The notes: generated from the sequence alone by a model not told the origin. 64,000 nt of DNA from Halorubrum distributum JCM 10118 (GCF_000337335.1 NZ_AOJN01000049.1:62001-126000); one strand, 5' to 3'. Counted from the stretch's first letter, positions 1-7,858 are shown. A program made the numbers and translations.

Positions 1-435
1 GACGATGCCGTCGTACTCGCCCATGTGGCGGTCGAGGTTGGGGAACTCCTCCGGGTAGACGTAGGCGTCCTCGCGCTCGGCCGCGGGGTGCGAGTGGACG
101 AGCAGGTACCGGTCACCCCCGAACGTCTCCGCTCGCGGGAGGGCGCCGATCCACTCGCGCTGCTCGTCGGAGAGGGACGCCTTCGCGTGTTCGAGACCGG
201 CCTCGGCCATCCGGTTGGCGGCGTAGCGCTCCGGGGTCTCGACGGTGCGGTCGTGGTTCCCCCTGACCGTCGCGGCCGCGACGTCGCGAACGCGCTCGAC
301 GCACTCGGCGGGCCAGGGGTTGTAGCCGACCACGTCGCCGGCGCAGTAGATCCGGTCGACAGCGGGCATGTCGTCGAGCACGGTCTCCAGCGCGGGGAGG
401 TTCGCGTGAACGTCCGAGATGAGGCCGACCTTCAT
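1..435 (-). CDS. Metallophosphoesterase (3-prime end cut by window edge)
   Basis: This is a calcineurin-like phosphoesterase of the YfcE/MJ0936 type. The N-terminus is MKVGLISDVHANLPAL, which carries the metal-binding D-x-H. It is followed by a GDVVGYNPWP block (GDxVGY) near residue 35, a GNHD motif near residue 60 and an HSHP segment near residue 115. These are the standard metal and phosphate ligands of the family. The start is the ATG on the reverse strand at 435, and 145 codons are visible before the window edge. The physiological substrate cannot be told. The enzyme is probably a cytosolic phosphodiesterase. Confidence 0.9.
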   Translation of the reverse strand, partial: MKVGLISDVHANLPALETVLDDMPAVDRIYCAGDVVGYNPWPAECVERVRDVAAATVRGNHDRTVETPERYAANRMAEAGLEHAKASLSDEQREWIGALPRAETFGGDRYLLVHSHPAAEREDAYVYPEEFPNLDRHMGEYDGIV

Positions 436-537
436 CGAGTGTTCGTTCGATCGGCGGGAGGGAATAGATTGTGGCGAGAGGGTTCGTCGGACGGGTGACA
501 GGGTCGTAGGGTTTCGAGAGGAGTTTAAATAGGGTAC

Positions 538-790
538 GCGGTGGCGCGTGCCTGCGAGCGGCCGCTAGGCCGCGAGGAGCACGCGCGAGGGAGTCGGTCG
601 CCGAGCGAAGCGACGGCGACCGACGAGGCTGGGGAGGTGAGAGGTGCGGTGCGGTGCCGTGCGGGGTGGGACTCGAAGGGGCAGTCGCGAGGCCGCAGTA
701 GGCGACGTAAGCACCGCAGCGAGCGAAGCGAGCGAGGAGCGCAACGAGCGTACTGCGGCCTCGCGACTGGGGCTTCGGTGGTGTTCTCTG
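538..790 (+). repeat. Dispersed structured intergenic element, copy A (candidate ncRNA)
   Basis: One of six related intergenic copies. It opens with GCGGTGGCGCGTGCC, 10-15 nt after a TATA-like GTTTAAAT at 523-530. Three helices are visible. P1 is 544-551 with 579-586 around a GCGGCC/GGCCGC hairpin. P2 is 593-602 with 615-624 (10 bp, no mismatch). P3 is 682-700 with 751-769 (19 bp, no mismatch). Fixed blocks between helices include GAGGCTGGGGAGGTG, GGGACTCGAAGGGGCAG and GACGTAAGCACCGCAG. Helix sequences differ from the other copies but remain paired. Open frames across it are not conserved between copies, so I do not call protein. A structured RNA is inferred; transcription is not shown. Confidence 0.75.
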
Positions 791-895
791 TCGAGACGCA
801 GTCAGTCGTTTATAAGCGACCGACCAGGGCATCGGTGGTACTCACGGCCGATTCGCAATCAGACGTTTATAAGTGAGCGCCTGGGATTCGGTGGT
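767..895 (+). repeat. Tail units of copy A, about 57 bp period with TTTATAA boxes
   Basis: Three degenerate units begin at 767 (CTGGGGCTTCGGTGG), 824 (CCAGGGCATCGGTGG) and 881 (CTGGGATTCGGTGG). The last two are preceded by GTTTATAAG boxes at about 809 and 865. The spacing is 57 bp. The same arrangement follows copies E and F. The TTTATAA boxes look like haloarchaeal TATA elements, so each unit could carry its own promoter. That is inference. The array ends just before the msrA stop codon on the other strand. Confidence 0.6.
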
Positions 896-910
896 TTCCA
901 CCGACGATCC

Positions 911-1450
911 TTACGCCTTGACCTTCTCGCGGAAGCGCTCGCGGACCTTCTCCACCTTCGGCTGCGCGTGCATCGTACAGTAGGCGTCGGCTGGGTTCTT
1001 CTCGAAGTAGTCCTGGTGTTTCTCCTCGGCGCGGTAGAACGTCTCCAGCGGCTCGACCTCGGTGACGACCTCGTCGTCGTAGCCGCCCTCCTCGTCGAGC
1101 GCCTCGACGTACCCCTCGGCGACGTCGCGTTGCTCGTCGTCGTGGTAGAGTACGATCGACCGGTACTGGCTGCCGACGTCCGGGCCCTGTCGGTTCAGCT
1201 GGGTCGGGTCGTGGACGGTGAAGAAGATCTCCAGGATGTCCTCATACGAGAGGGCGTCGGGGTCGTACTCGACCTGAACGACCTCCGCGTGACCGGTGGT
1301 GCCGGTACACACCTCGCGGTAGGTGGGGTCGTCGGCGTGGCCGCCGGCGTAGCCGGAGGTGACGCTCTCGACGCCGTCGAGCTCCTTGAACGCCGCCTCG
1401 ACGCACCAGAAACAGCCGCCGCCGACCGTCGCGGTCTCGGTGTTCGTCAT
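911..1450 (-). CDS. msrA: Peptide-methionine (S)-S-oxide reductase MsrA
   Basis: Repairs S-epimers of methionine sulfoxide in proteins using thiol reductant, in the cytosol. The product has 179 residues, normal for the family. The signature GCFWC lies at residues 12-16 with catalytic Cys13. The conserved GYAGG (33-37), GHAE (53-56) and QGPDVGSQYRS segments follow, and a C-terminal Cys158 could act in resolution. A TATA-like ATTAATAC about 28 nt before the ATG suggests a leaderless transcript. The gene is bracketed by repeat copies A and B in inverted orientation. Confidence 0.97.
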   Translation of the reverse strand: MTNTETATVGGGCFWCVEAAFKELDGVESVTSGYAGGHADDPTYREVCTGTTGHAEVVQVEYDPDALSYEDILEIFFTVHDPTQLNRQGPDVGSQYRSIVLYHDDEQRDVAEGYVEALDEEGGYDDEVVTEVEPLETFYRAEEKHQDYFEKNPADAYCTMHAQPKVEKVRERFREKVKA

Positions 1451-1553
1451 AGAGACGTGTAGGCCCCGCAGACGTATTAATCACGCGTGGCGCGAGACGT
1501 GAGGGTGGACTGGTTCGGTTATTTATAAATAATCGATGCCGGATCGACGACGG

Positions 1554-1882
1554 AGACCTCCAAAGCCCCAGTCGGCGAGGCGGGCGCACGCTCGCTGCGC
1601 TCCTCGGTCGCTCGTTACACTCGCTCCCTGCGGTGCTTACGTCGTCATCAGAACGCGGAGCGTTCTGATTGGCTCACGAGAGCTTTGCTCTCGTGAACGC
1701 CTGCGCCCGCCTCGCCGACTGCCCCTTTGAGTCCCGCCCCGCACAGCACCGCAACCGCGCCTCACACCTCCCCAGCCTCGCGGCTCACGGCTCGCGGCTT
1801 CGCCGCTCGCGTTCGCCGCGTCCCTCACGCGGTGCTGACTCGCGGCCGCCAAGGGCGGCCGCTCGCAGGCACGCGCCACCGC
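1554..1882 (-). repeat. Dispersed structured intergenic element, copy B (candidate ncRNA)
   Basis: Reads on the minus strand from GCGGTGGCGCGTGCC at 1882-1868, behind a TATA-like box at 1889-1898. The P3 helix pairs 1569-1588 with 1702-1721 over 20 bp without mismatch, in a sequence different from copy A. The inner P1 hairpin is lengthened to 9 bp (GCGGCCGCC/GGCGGCCGC). The P2 region is the most divergent of the family. Between P3 and the GACGTAAGCACCGCAG block sit two extra hairpins (about 1648-1697) that occur in the same order in copy E. The copy ends in CTGGGGCTTTGGAGG and then a TTATTTATAAATAA palindrome near 1518-1531. Confidence 0.75.
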
Positions 1883-1995
1883 GGATCCATCTATAAACGA
1901 TCGTCCGCCCGTTTGCGCCCTGTTCCCGAACGCGTTCGCCCGGCAACCCTGCGGTCGAACGGTAGACCTTTGCCGTCGCCCGCTCCAGTTCGGGT

Positions 1996-2400
1996 ATGGT
2001 CTCGCTGGGACTGGTGGTGGCGCGGTTCAACGACTCCGTCACGGAGCCGATGGCCGAGGCCGCCCGGGAGGCGGCCGCCGACCGCGACGCCGTCGTCGTC
2101 GACGAACTGAGCGTGCCGGGCGCGTACGACAGCCCCCTGGCCGCGGACCGGCTCGCGCGGCGCGAGGACGTCGACGCCGTCGCGGTCGTCGGCGCCATCG
2201 TCACCGGCGACACCGACCACGACCGCGTCATCGCGAACGCGACCGCCGAGAAGCTCACGCAGGTGAGCCTCGACCGGGACACGCCGGTCACCTTCGGCGT
2301 GAGCGGCCCCGGGATGTCCGGCGCTGAGGCGCGCGAGCGGATCGACAAGGGGGCGGACGCGGCCGCGGCCGCGATCGACCTCGCGGAGGCGCTCGACTGA
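1996..2400 (+). CDS. ribH: 6,7-dimethyl-8-ribityllumazine synthase
   Basis: Penultimate step of riboflavin synthesis: condenses ribitylaminouracil with dihydroxybutanone phosphate to form lumazine. The product has 134 residues, the usual short archaeal length. Visible family features are the N-terminal VVARFND strand with its aromatic residue, SVPGAYD (LPGAxE equivalent) near residue 40, GAIVTGDTDHDRV near 66-78 with the catalytic His, and the C-terminal FGVSGPG segment. The start ATG follows GTTCGGGT. The aminotransferase gene begins 27 nt after its stop, so the two may share a transcript although their functions are not obviously linked. Confidence 0.95.
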   Translation: MVSLGLVVARFNDSVTEPMAEAAREAAADRDAVVVDELSVPGAYDSPLAADRLARREDVDAVAVVGAIVTGDTDHDRVIANATAEKLTQVSLDRDTPVTFGVSGPGMSGAEARERIDKGADAAAAAIDLAEALD

Positions 2401-2427
2401 CCGAGACACGACGACTACACACGACAC

Positions 2428-3582
2428 ATGAGCGACGCATACGACTTCTCGGAGCGGATCGGACGCGTAGAGCCCAGCGCGACGCTGGCGATATCGAACC
2501 TCGCGGCGGAGAAGGAGGCGGAGGGCGCCGACATCGTCGACCTCTCGGTCGGCGAGCCCGACTTCGACACGCCGGCGAACGTCGTCGAGGCCGGCAAGGA
2601 GGCCCTCGACGCAGGCCACACGGGGTACACCTCCTCGAACGGGGTCCCCGAACTCAAGGAGGCGATCGCGGCGAAGCTCCGCGGGAACGGCGTCGACGCC
2701 GACGCCGACGAGGTGATCGTCACCCCCGGCGGCAAGCAGGCCCTCTACGAGACGTTCCAGACGCTGATCGACGAGGGCGACGAGGTCGTCCTCCTCGATC
2801 CGGCGTGGGTCTCCTACGAGGCGATGGCGAAGCTCGCGGGCGGCGACCTCTCGCGGGTCGACCTCGCGCCTCACGGCTTCCAGCTGGAGCCCGCGCTCGA
2901 CGAGCTCGCGGCGACGGTCTCCGACGACACCGAGCTGCTCGTCGTCAACACCCCGTCGAACCCGACGGGCGCGGTGTTCTCCGAGGCCGCGCTGGAGGGC
3001 GTCCGCGACCTCGCCGTCGAACACGACGTGGCGGTCATCTCCGACGAGATCTACGAGCGCATCACGTACGGCGTCGAGCCAACCTCGCTCGCGAGCCTCG
3101 ACGGGATGGCCGACCGCACGGTGACGGTCAACGGCTTCTCGAAGGCGTACTCGATGACCGGCTGGCGGCTCGGCTACCTCCACGCCACCGACGAGTTCGT
3201 CGGCGAGGCGGGGAAGCTCCACTCGCACTCCGTCTCCTGCGCCACCAACTTCGTCCAGCGCGCGGGGATCGAGGCGCTCGAGAACACCGAGGAGTCGGTC
3301 GAGGAGATGCGCGACGCGTTCGAGTCCCGCCGCGACCTGCTCGTCGACCTGTTCGACGAACACGGCGTCGACGTGGACGTCGGCGACGGCGCCTTCTACA
3401 TGATGATCCCGGTGGACGACGACGACCAGGCGTGGTGCGAGCGCGCCATCGAGGAGGCGTCGGTCGCCTGCGTCCCCGGCAGCGCGTTCAACGCAGACGG
3501 CTTCGCGCGGATCTCCTACGCCGCGAGCGAGGAGCGCCTGCGCGAGGCGGTCGACCGGCTCGTCGCGAACGACCTGTTGTAG
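2428..3582 (+). CDS. Class I/II PLP-dependent aminotransferase (aspartate aminotransferase type)
   Basis: A fold-type I aminotransferase of 384 residues. Visible are the VGEPDFDTP substrate loop (41-49), NTPSNPTG (174-181), SDEIYE (205-210) with the PLP-ring Asp/Tyr, and SKAYSMTGWRLGY with the Schiff-base lysine at residue 239. Closest in feel to archaeal AspB/AspC enzymes that make aspartate or aromatic amino acids. The amino-acid specificity cannot be fixed from motifs. The start MSDAYDFSER lies 27 nt after ribH. Confidence 0.93.
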   Translation: MSDAYDFSERIGRVEPSATLAISNLAAEKEAEGADIVDLSVGEPDFDTPANVVEAGKEALDAGHTGYTSSNGVPELKEAIAAKLRGNGVDADADEVIVTPGGKQALYETFQTLIDEGDEVVLLDPAWVSYEAMAKLAGGDLSRVDLAPHGFQLEPALDELAATVSDDTELLVVNTPSNPTGAVFSEAALEGVRDLAVEHDVAVISDEIYERITYGVEPTSLASLDGMADRTVTVNGFSKAYSMTGWRLGYLHATDEFVGEAGKLHSHSVSCATNFVQRAGIEALENTEESVEEMRDAFESRRDLLVDLFDEHGVDVDVGDGAFYMMIPVDDDDQAWCERAIEEASVACVPGSAFNADGFARISYAASEERLREAVDRLVANDLL

Positions 3583-3684
3583 CTCGTCGCGTCGACCGCG
3601 CGGCCCCGAGCCCGACGGTCCCGCAGAGTTCGCTCCGCCGCCAACGTTTTGTGTCAGCTCGGCGAAATCCGCACGGACCACACC

Positions 3685-4209
3685 ATGTACCAGACAATCC
3701 TCTACCCGACTGACGGGAGCGAGGGATCGGCGGCCGTGGCCGACCACGTCCGAGAGCTCGCGGCCGCGTTCGACGCGACCGTCCACGTCCTGTACGTCGT
3801 CGACGCGCGAGGCGCCAACTACGGACTGAGCGGCGCCTTCCTGACGGACGAGGGATCGGGCGTGCGGGCCGACCCGGCGCCCGACGACGGCAGCGGCATG
3901 GTCGGTGAGGGAACGGACGCGGAGGCGACGCGGTCGGCGCTCGTCGAGCGCGGCGAGGAGATCGTCGAGGCCGCGGCCGCGGCGCTCCGCGACGCCGAGG
4001 CGCCGCCGGAGACGCTCACCGCCGTCGAAACGGGCACGCCGCACTCGGCGATCTTGGAGTACGCCGACGAGAACGACGTCGACCTCGTGGTGATGGGGAC
4101 CCACGGCCGGACCGGCGTCGAGCGGTACCTGCTCGGCAGCGTCGCGGAGAAGGTGGTGCGGCTGTCGGACGCCCCGGTGGTGACGGTGCGGGCGGACGAC
4201 GGCGAGTGA
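3685..4209 (+). CDS. Universal stress protein (UspA family)
   Basis: A single Usp domain of 174 residues. The N-terminus MYQTILYPTDGS is the standard first strand and loop. The ATP-binding signature G-x2-G-x9-G-S is intact at residues 138-152 (GTHGRTG then GS), so nucleotide binding is expected. A Gly/Asp-rich insertion of about 35 residues (50-85) interrupts the fold after the second strand. The start at 3685 was chosen over an in-frame upstream ATG at 3649 because the family fold begins here. The stop codon lies in the first unit of a 29-bp tandem repeat. Confidence 0.92.
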   Translation: MYQTILYPTDGSEGSAAVADHVRELAAAFDATVHVLYVVDARGANYGLSGAFLTDEGSGVRADPAPDDGSGMVGEGTDAEATRSALVERGEEIVEAAAAALRDAEAPPETLTAVETGTPHSAILEYADENDVDLVVMGTHGRTGVERYLLGSVAEKVVRLSDAPVVTVRADDGE

Positions 4210-4276
4210 CGACGGTGCGGGCGGACGACGGCGAGTAACGACGGCGCGGGCGGACGACGGCGAGTAACGACGGCGG
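4182..4276 (+). repeat. 29-bp tandem repeat over the usp stop codon
   Basis: Three units of about 29 bp begin at 4182, 4211 and 4240, with a partial fourth from 4269. Each contains GCGGGCGGACGACGGCGAGT. The first unit encodes the last residues and TGA stop of the Usp gene, and the copies lie downstream with stops of the form TGA or TAA. This looks like replication slippage that duplicated the gene end without lengthening the protein. Confidence 0.85.
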
Positions 4277-4358
4277 TCAGGGTCGGCTTCGAGGCTCGGT
4301 CCGACGGTCCGGGCCCGCCGGCCAACGGTTTTTCTGGCTCCGTCGACCACGGTCGCTC

Positions 4359-4787
4359 ATGAGCGACTCGGAGCGAACGGCGATCGGCGACGACGTTCGT
4401 GAGGCCCTCCTCGACCGCGTGACCAGTCAGAGCGCCACGGTCGGCGCGAGCGTCCCCGACGAGGTCGAGGTCGACGGGACCGCGCTCGACCTCTCCGCGT
4501 TCATCGTCGAGAGCCGGAAGGTCGACGCCGTCCCGCCCGCGCTCGACCGGAAGGTGACGGCCGCGCGCGACGCCCTCCGCGCGGAGCGGGAGCGGCGGCT
4601 CGACCGGTTGGAGACGGAGCCGCTCGACCGGGAGACCGCGGAGACGATCGCCGAGGAGGTCATCGGTATCGACCGCGCGCTGAACGCCTTGGAGGGGATC
4701 CGCCGCCCGGGGTTCGCCGACGAACACCACGCCGACACGCTGGCGGGCCACGAGCGCTGGCTCGCCTTCGTCGATCAGGTGCGGTGA
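4359..4787 (+). CDS. Conserved haloarchaeal protein of unknown function (possibly DUF5788)
   Basis: An acidic, mostly helical protein of 142 residues with no signal peptide or membrane segment. A charged helical stretch with many Arg and Glu residues (about 65-105) could form a coiled coil. It resembles small haloarchaeal proteins labelled DUF5788, but I am not certain of that name. It sits 103 nt before gatC in the same direction. No catalytic motif is visible and no function is proposed. Confidence 0.75.
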   Translation: MSDSERTAIGDDVREALLDRVTSQSATVGASVPDEVEVDGTALDLSAFIVESRKVDAVPPALDRKVTAARDALRAERERRLDRLETEPLDRETAETIAEEVIGIDRALNALEGIRRPGFADEHHADTLAGHERWLAFVDQVR

Positions 4788-4890
4788 GCCGTCGCCGGGC
4801 CGACGCCGCTCCTCCGCCGGGACGCCGCCGGTCCCTCGTCGCCGACCCCTTCCGAAACCCTTACTCGCCGCCCGCGTGGTACGTTCGGGT

Positions 4891-5193
4891 ATGAGCGACA
4901 CCGCAGCGTCGGACGACGGCGAGGCCGCCGTCGACGCCGAGGAGGTCAGACACGTCGCCGACCTGGCGCGGGTGCGGCTCGCCGACGACGAGGTCGACGA
5001 GTTCGCGGCGCAGTTCGGCGACATCCTGGAGTACTTCGCCGCGCTCGACGAGGTCCCCGAGACCGAGCGCGAGGAGGAGCTGGTCAACGTGATGCGCCCC
5101 GACGAGATCGAAGAGGGACTCTCCCAGGAGGAGGCGCTCGCGAACGCCGAGGAGACGGAAGACGGCTTCTTCGTCGGGCCGAAGGTGTCGTAG
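4891..5193 (+). CDS. gatC: Asp-tRNA(Asn)/Glu-tRNA(Gln) amidotransferase subunit C
   Basis: The small stabilising subunit of the GatCAB complex, which amidates mischarged Asp-tRNA(Asn) in archaea. The product has 100 residues, with the family pattern VRHVADLARVRL near residues 20-31, a helix containing FGDILEYFAALDEV, and VMRPDE near 68. The last codon is followed immediately by the gatA ATG (stop TAG 5191-5193, start 5194), so the two are co-transcribed and probably translationally coupled. No gatB is in this window. Confidence 0.93.
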   Translation: MSDTAASDDGEAAVDAEEVRHVADLARVRLADDEVDEFAAQFGDILEYFAALDEVPETEREEELVNVMRPDEIEEGLSQEEALANAEETEDGFFVGPKVS

Positions 5194-6498
5194 ATGGCGG
5201 CCGACCTCAACGCCTTCGTCACGGAGGAGACGATCGAGGGCGACGCGGACGCCGAGGGCCCGCTCGCGGGGCGAACGGTGGCGGTCAAGGACAACATCTC
5301 CACCGCGGGGATCCGGACGACCTGCGGCTCAGAGATGCTGGCTGACTACGTCCCGCCGTACTCCGCGACCGTGGTCGACCGCCTGACCGAGGCGGGCGCG
5401 ACGGTCGTCGGCAAGACGAACATGGACGAGTTCGGGATGGGGACGACGACGGAGACCTCCGCGTTCGGCCCCACCCGGAACCCGGTCGACACCGACCGCG
5501 TGCCCGGCGGCTCCTCCGGGGGCTCCGCGGCCGCCGTCGCGGCCGGCGAGGCCGACGTGGCGCTCGGCTCCGACACGGGCGGCTCGGTGCGGTGTCCGGC
5601 CGCGTTCTGCGGCGTCGTCGGCATCAAGCCCACCTACGGGCTCGTCTCCCGCTACGGGCTCATCGCGTACGCGAACTCCCTCGAACAGATCGGGCCGATC
5701 GCGGGCACCGTCGAGGAGGCGGCGGCCGCGCTCGACGTCATCGCCGGCGACGACCCGAACGACGGGACGACGCGCGACCTCGCCGACGTCGAGGGCGCGG
5801 ATCCCGACGCGAGCTACGCCGCGGCCGCCGACGGCGACGTGGAGGGGCTGACGGTCGGGGTGCCCACCGAACTGTTCGAGGGCGCCGACGAGCGCGTCGT
5901 CGAGACGGTCGAGGCCGCGCTCGACGACCTCGAAGCACAGGGCGCGGAGACGACCGAGATCTCGCTCCCGTCCGTCGAGCACGCGGTCCAGGCGTACTAC
6001 GTGATCGCGATGGCGGAGGCCTCCTCGAACCTCGCGCGCTTCGACGGCGTGCGGTACGGGAATCGCGCCGAGTCGGACGGCAACTGGAACGAGTCGTTCG
6101 CGGAGACGCGCGAGGAGGGGTTCGGCGCGGAGGTCAAACGACGGATCCTGCTCGGCACGTACGCGCTCTCGGCCGGCTACCACGACAAGTACTACGAGAA
6201 GGCCCAGGACGCCCGGGCGTGGGTCCGGCGGGACTTCGAGGACGCGTTCGCCGACGTCGACGTGATCGCGTCGCCGACGATGCCCGTCCTCCCCTTCGAG
6301 CTCGGCGAGAGCCTCGACGACCCGCTGCGGATGTACCTCGCGGACGCGAACACGACACCCGTCAACCTCGCGAACCTGCCCGCGATCTCGGTGCCCGCCG
6401 GCGAGGCCGACGGGCTCCCCGTCGGGCTCCAGCTCGTCGGGCCGAAGTTCGGCGAGGAGACGATCGTTCGCGCCGCGAGCGCGGTCGAGGAGCGATGA
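5194..6498 (+). CDS. gatA: Asp-tRNA(Asn)/Glu-tRNA(Gln) amidotransferase subunit A
   Basis: The glutaminase/amidase subunit that releases ammonia from glutamine for GatB. The product has 434 residues and the amidase-signature catalytic set: Lys32 in VAVKDN, the Ser107-Ser108 pair in GGSSGGS, and the nucleophile Ser131 in GSDTGGS. The spacing between the cis-serine and nucleophile (24) fits the family. It abuts gatC upstream and overlaps the next gene by 4 nt (ATGA at 6495-6498), so the cluster is one operon. Confidence 0.96.
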   Translation: MAADLNAFVTEETIEGDADAEGPLAGRTVAVKDNISTAGIRTTCGSEMLADYVPPYSATVVDRLTEAGATVVGKTNMDEFGMGTTTETSAFGPTRNPVDTDRVPGGSSGGSAAAVAAGEADVALGSDTGGSVRCPAAFCGVVGIKPTYGLVSRYGLIAYANSLEQIGPIAGTVEEAAAALDVIAGDDPNDGTTRDLADVEGADPDASYAAAADGDVEGLTVGVPTELFEGADERVVETVEAALDDLEAQGAETTEISLPSVEHAVQAYYVIAMAEASSNLARFDGVRYGNRAESDGNWNESFAETREEGFGAEVKRRILLGTYALSAGYHDKYYEKAQDARAWVRRDFEDAFADVDVIASPTMPVLPFELGESLDDPLRMYLADANTTPVNLANLPAISVPAGEADGLPVGLQLVGPKFGEETIVRAASAVEER

Positions 6499-7001
6499 GC
6501 CTCACGGACGAGGAACGCGGGCGGCTCGCGGACGTGGTCCGCCTCCAGCCGACGAAGAACGGCGAGCTGCAAGACGCCTGGGAGATGGAGAGCGGCAGCG
6601 ACGTCCACGGCTACCTGGAGAACCACCTGAAGGAGTACTACTACCGCGACGACGACAGCCTGATCCGGACGACCGCCGAGGCGAACGACCTCGTCGACGT
6701 CGAGCCCGGCGTCGAACCCGACGCGGTCGCGAAGGGCGGCGTCCCCGAGACGGTCCGCGTTCCGGAACTGGAGTCGCGGATCGTGGACGTGCTCGCCGGG
6801 CCGGACGAGCGCTCGCAGTCGGTCGTCAGCGTGCTCAACGCCCTCCGCGAGGCGTACGACGCCGACCCCGAGGTGGACGCGGTGCGGCGGGCGCTCCGGA
6901 GCCTCGAACGCAAGAACGTCGTCGAGGTCGTCTACCGCACCGTGCCGACGTTCCGGCTCGCGGTCGCCCGCGACGAGATCACGGTCGAGATCGAGGAGTA
7001 A
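6495..7001 (+). CDS. Conserved haloarchaeal protein, GatA-linked (possibly DUF5797)
   Basis: A protein of 168 residues whose ATG overlaps the gatA stop, giving strong evidence of translation. The N-terminal 60 residues (RLQPTKNGEL, then YLENHLKEYYYRDDDSLIR) look like a winged-helix-like segment. The C-terminal half (VLNALREAYD, RRALRSLERKNVVEVVY) resembles a second helical DNA-binding-like fold ending in beta strands. It may correspond to DUF5797. A regulatory or tRNA-linked role is only a guess from position. Confidence 0.8.
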   Translation: MSLTDEERGRLADVVRLQPTKNGELQDAWEMESGSDVHGYLENHLKEYYYRDDDSLIRTTAEANDLVDVEPGVEPDAVAKGGVPETVRVPELESRIVDVLAGPDERSQSVVSVLNALREAYDADPEVDAVRRALRSLERKNVVEVVYRTVPTFRLAVARDEITVEIEE

Positions 7002-7084
7002 GCGGCCGCGACGCGGCCGACCCCAGACCGGGGCGCGGTTAATCGCCGATACGACTTTGTACCGCGACTGACACCCTGCTACCG

Positions 7085-7531
7085 ATGGCCGACGACGAGA
7101 CCCTCCGCGAGCGGTTCCGCCGCAACGCCAGCGGCATCGCCGCCACGACGGTGACCGGGACGTGGCTCGCCGCCCTCCTGCTCAACTTCGACTGGTGGCT
7201 CGGGTTCATGCTGTTCGGGTACATCGTGATCGTTCCCGTCGTCTCGATGCTGTTCGACGAGGAGGAGGCGGAGTCCGTCCACGTCGAGTCCGACTCCGGC
7301 TCGGTCCGCGTCGAGCGCGGGACGGCGGCGGAGCGCGAGGAGGCGACCGGCGACACGGCGGACGCCTTGGAGCGGCTGCGGACCAGATACGCGAACGGCG
7401 ACCTCACCGACGAGCAGTTCGAGCGGAAGCTCGACCGCCTGCTGGAGACCGAGACGCCGGAGGACGCCGCCGAGTGGGCCCAGCGCAACCGCTCCGCCGC
7501 TCGGGAGCGCGAGGCGGAGCACGAGCGGTAA
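7085..7531 (+). CDS. SHOCT-domain membrane protein
   Basis: A 148-residue protein with two closely spaced hydrophobic segments at about residues 20-37 and 40-57, then an acidic linker, then a short C-terminal domain of the SHOCT type (residues 92-121) with the typical pattern L-x-x-R-Y-A-N-G-D-L-T-D-E-Q-F-E-x-K. SHOCT domains are common oligomerisation modules in haloarchaea. The N-terminus probably faces the cytosol. No enzyme motif is present. Confidence 0.85.
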   Translation: MADDETLRERFRRNASGIAATTVTGTWLAALLLNFDWWLGFMLFGYIVIVPVVSMLFDEEEAESVHVESDSGSVRVERGTAAEREEATGDTADALERLRTRYANGDLTDEQFERKLDRLLETETPEDAAEWAQRNRSAAREREAEHER

Positions 7532-7612
7532 CGCGAGTGGTTGAATCGGGGGCGGCTCCCGGCGGCGAGGCCGAACCTCAAGCTTCAATGCGCGCGGTCG
7601 ACTCGACAGGGT

Positions 7613-7858
7613 ATGAGCGACCAGGAACTGCGGAAGGAGGCGCACGACCTCGACGTCACCGTCTGGGTCGGGAAGCACGGCATCGACTCGGTCGTCGACG
7701 AGCTGGCCGACCAGCTCGACGACCGGAAGCTGGTGAAGGTGAAGTTCCTCCGGGCGGCCCGCGGCGGGACCTCGACCGACGAGCTCGCGGAGGAACTCGC
7801 CGAGGCGGTCGGCGCCGACCTGATAGAGACCCGCGGGAACACGGCGGTGCTGCACTGA
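7613..7858 (+). CDS. YhbY-family RNA-binding protein (CRM domain)
   Basis: An 81-residue protein made of one CRM domain. The core VWVGKHGI near residue 17 followed by VKVKFL near 45 matches the conserved GKxG loop and central strands that bind RNA in ribosome-assembly factors of the YhbY type. The start ATG at 7613 was preferred to the frame upstream because the domain begins directly after it. Its stop overlaps the mscS start (ATG 7858-7860), so the two are translated from one message. Confidence 0.92.
   Translation: MSDQELRKEAHDLDVTVWVGKHGIDSVVDELADQLDDRKLVKVKFLRAARGGTSTDELAEELAEAVGADLIETRGNTAVLH

Noticed and set aside
541-876. Open frames across the repeat copies (for example at 541-876, 20362-20730, 11870-12805)
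   Set aside because: They differ in frame and sequence between copies, while nucleotide helices are conserved. The products are basic and repetitive, and would be spurious hypothetical proteins.
1891-4350. Long minus-strand open frame (819 codons) opposite ribH, the aminotransferase and usp
   Set aside because: It overlaps three well-supported plus-strand genes, is Arg-rich rather than acidic, and has no domain. At 70 percent GC such shadow frames are expected.
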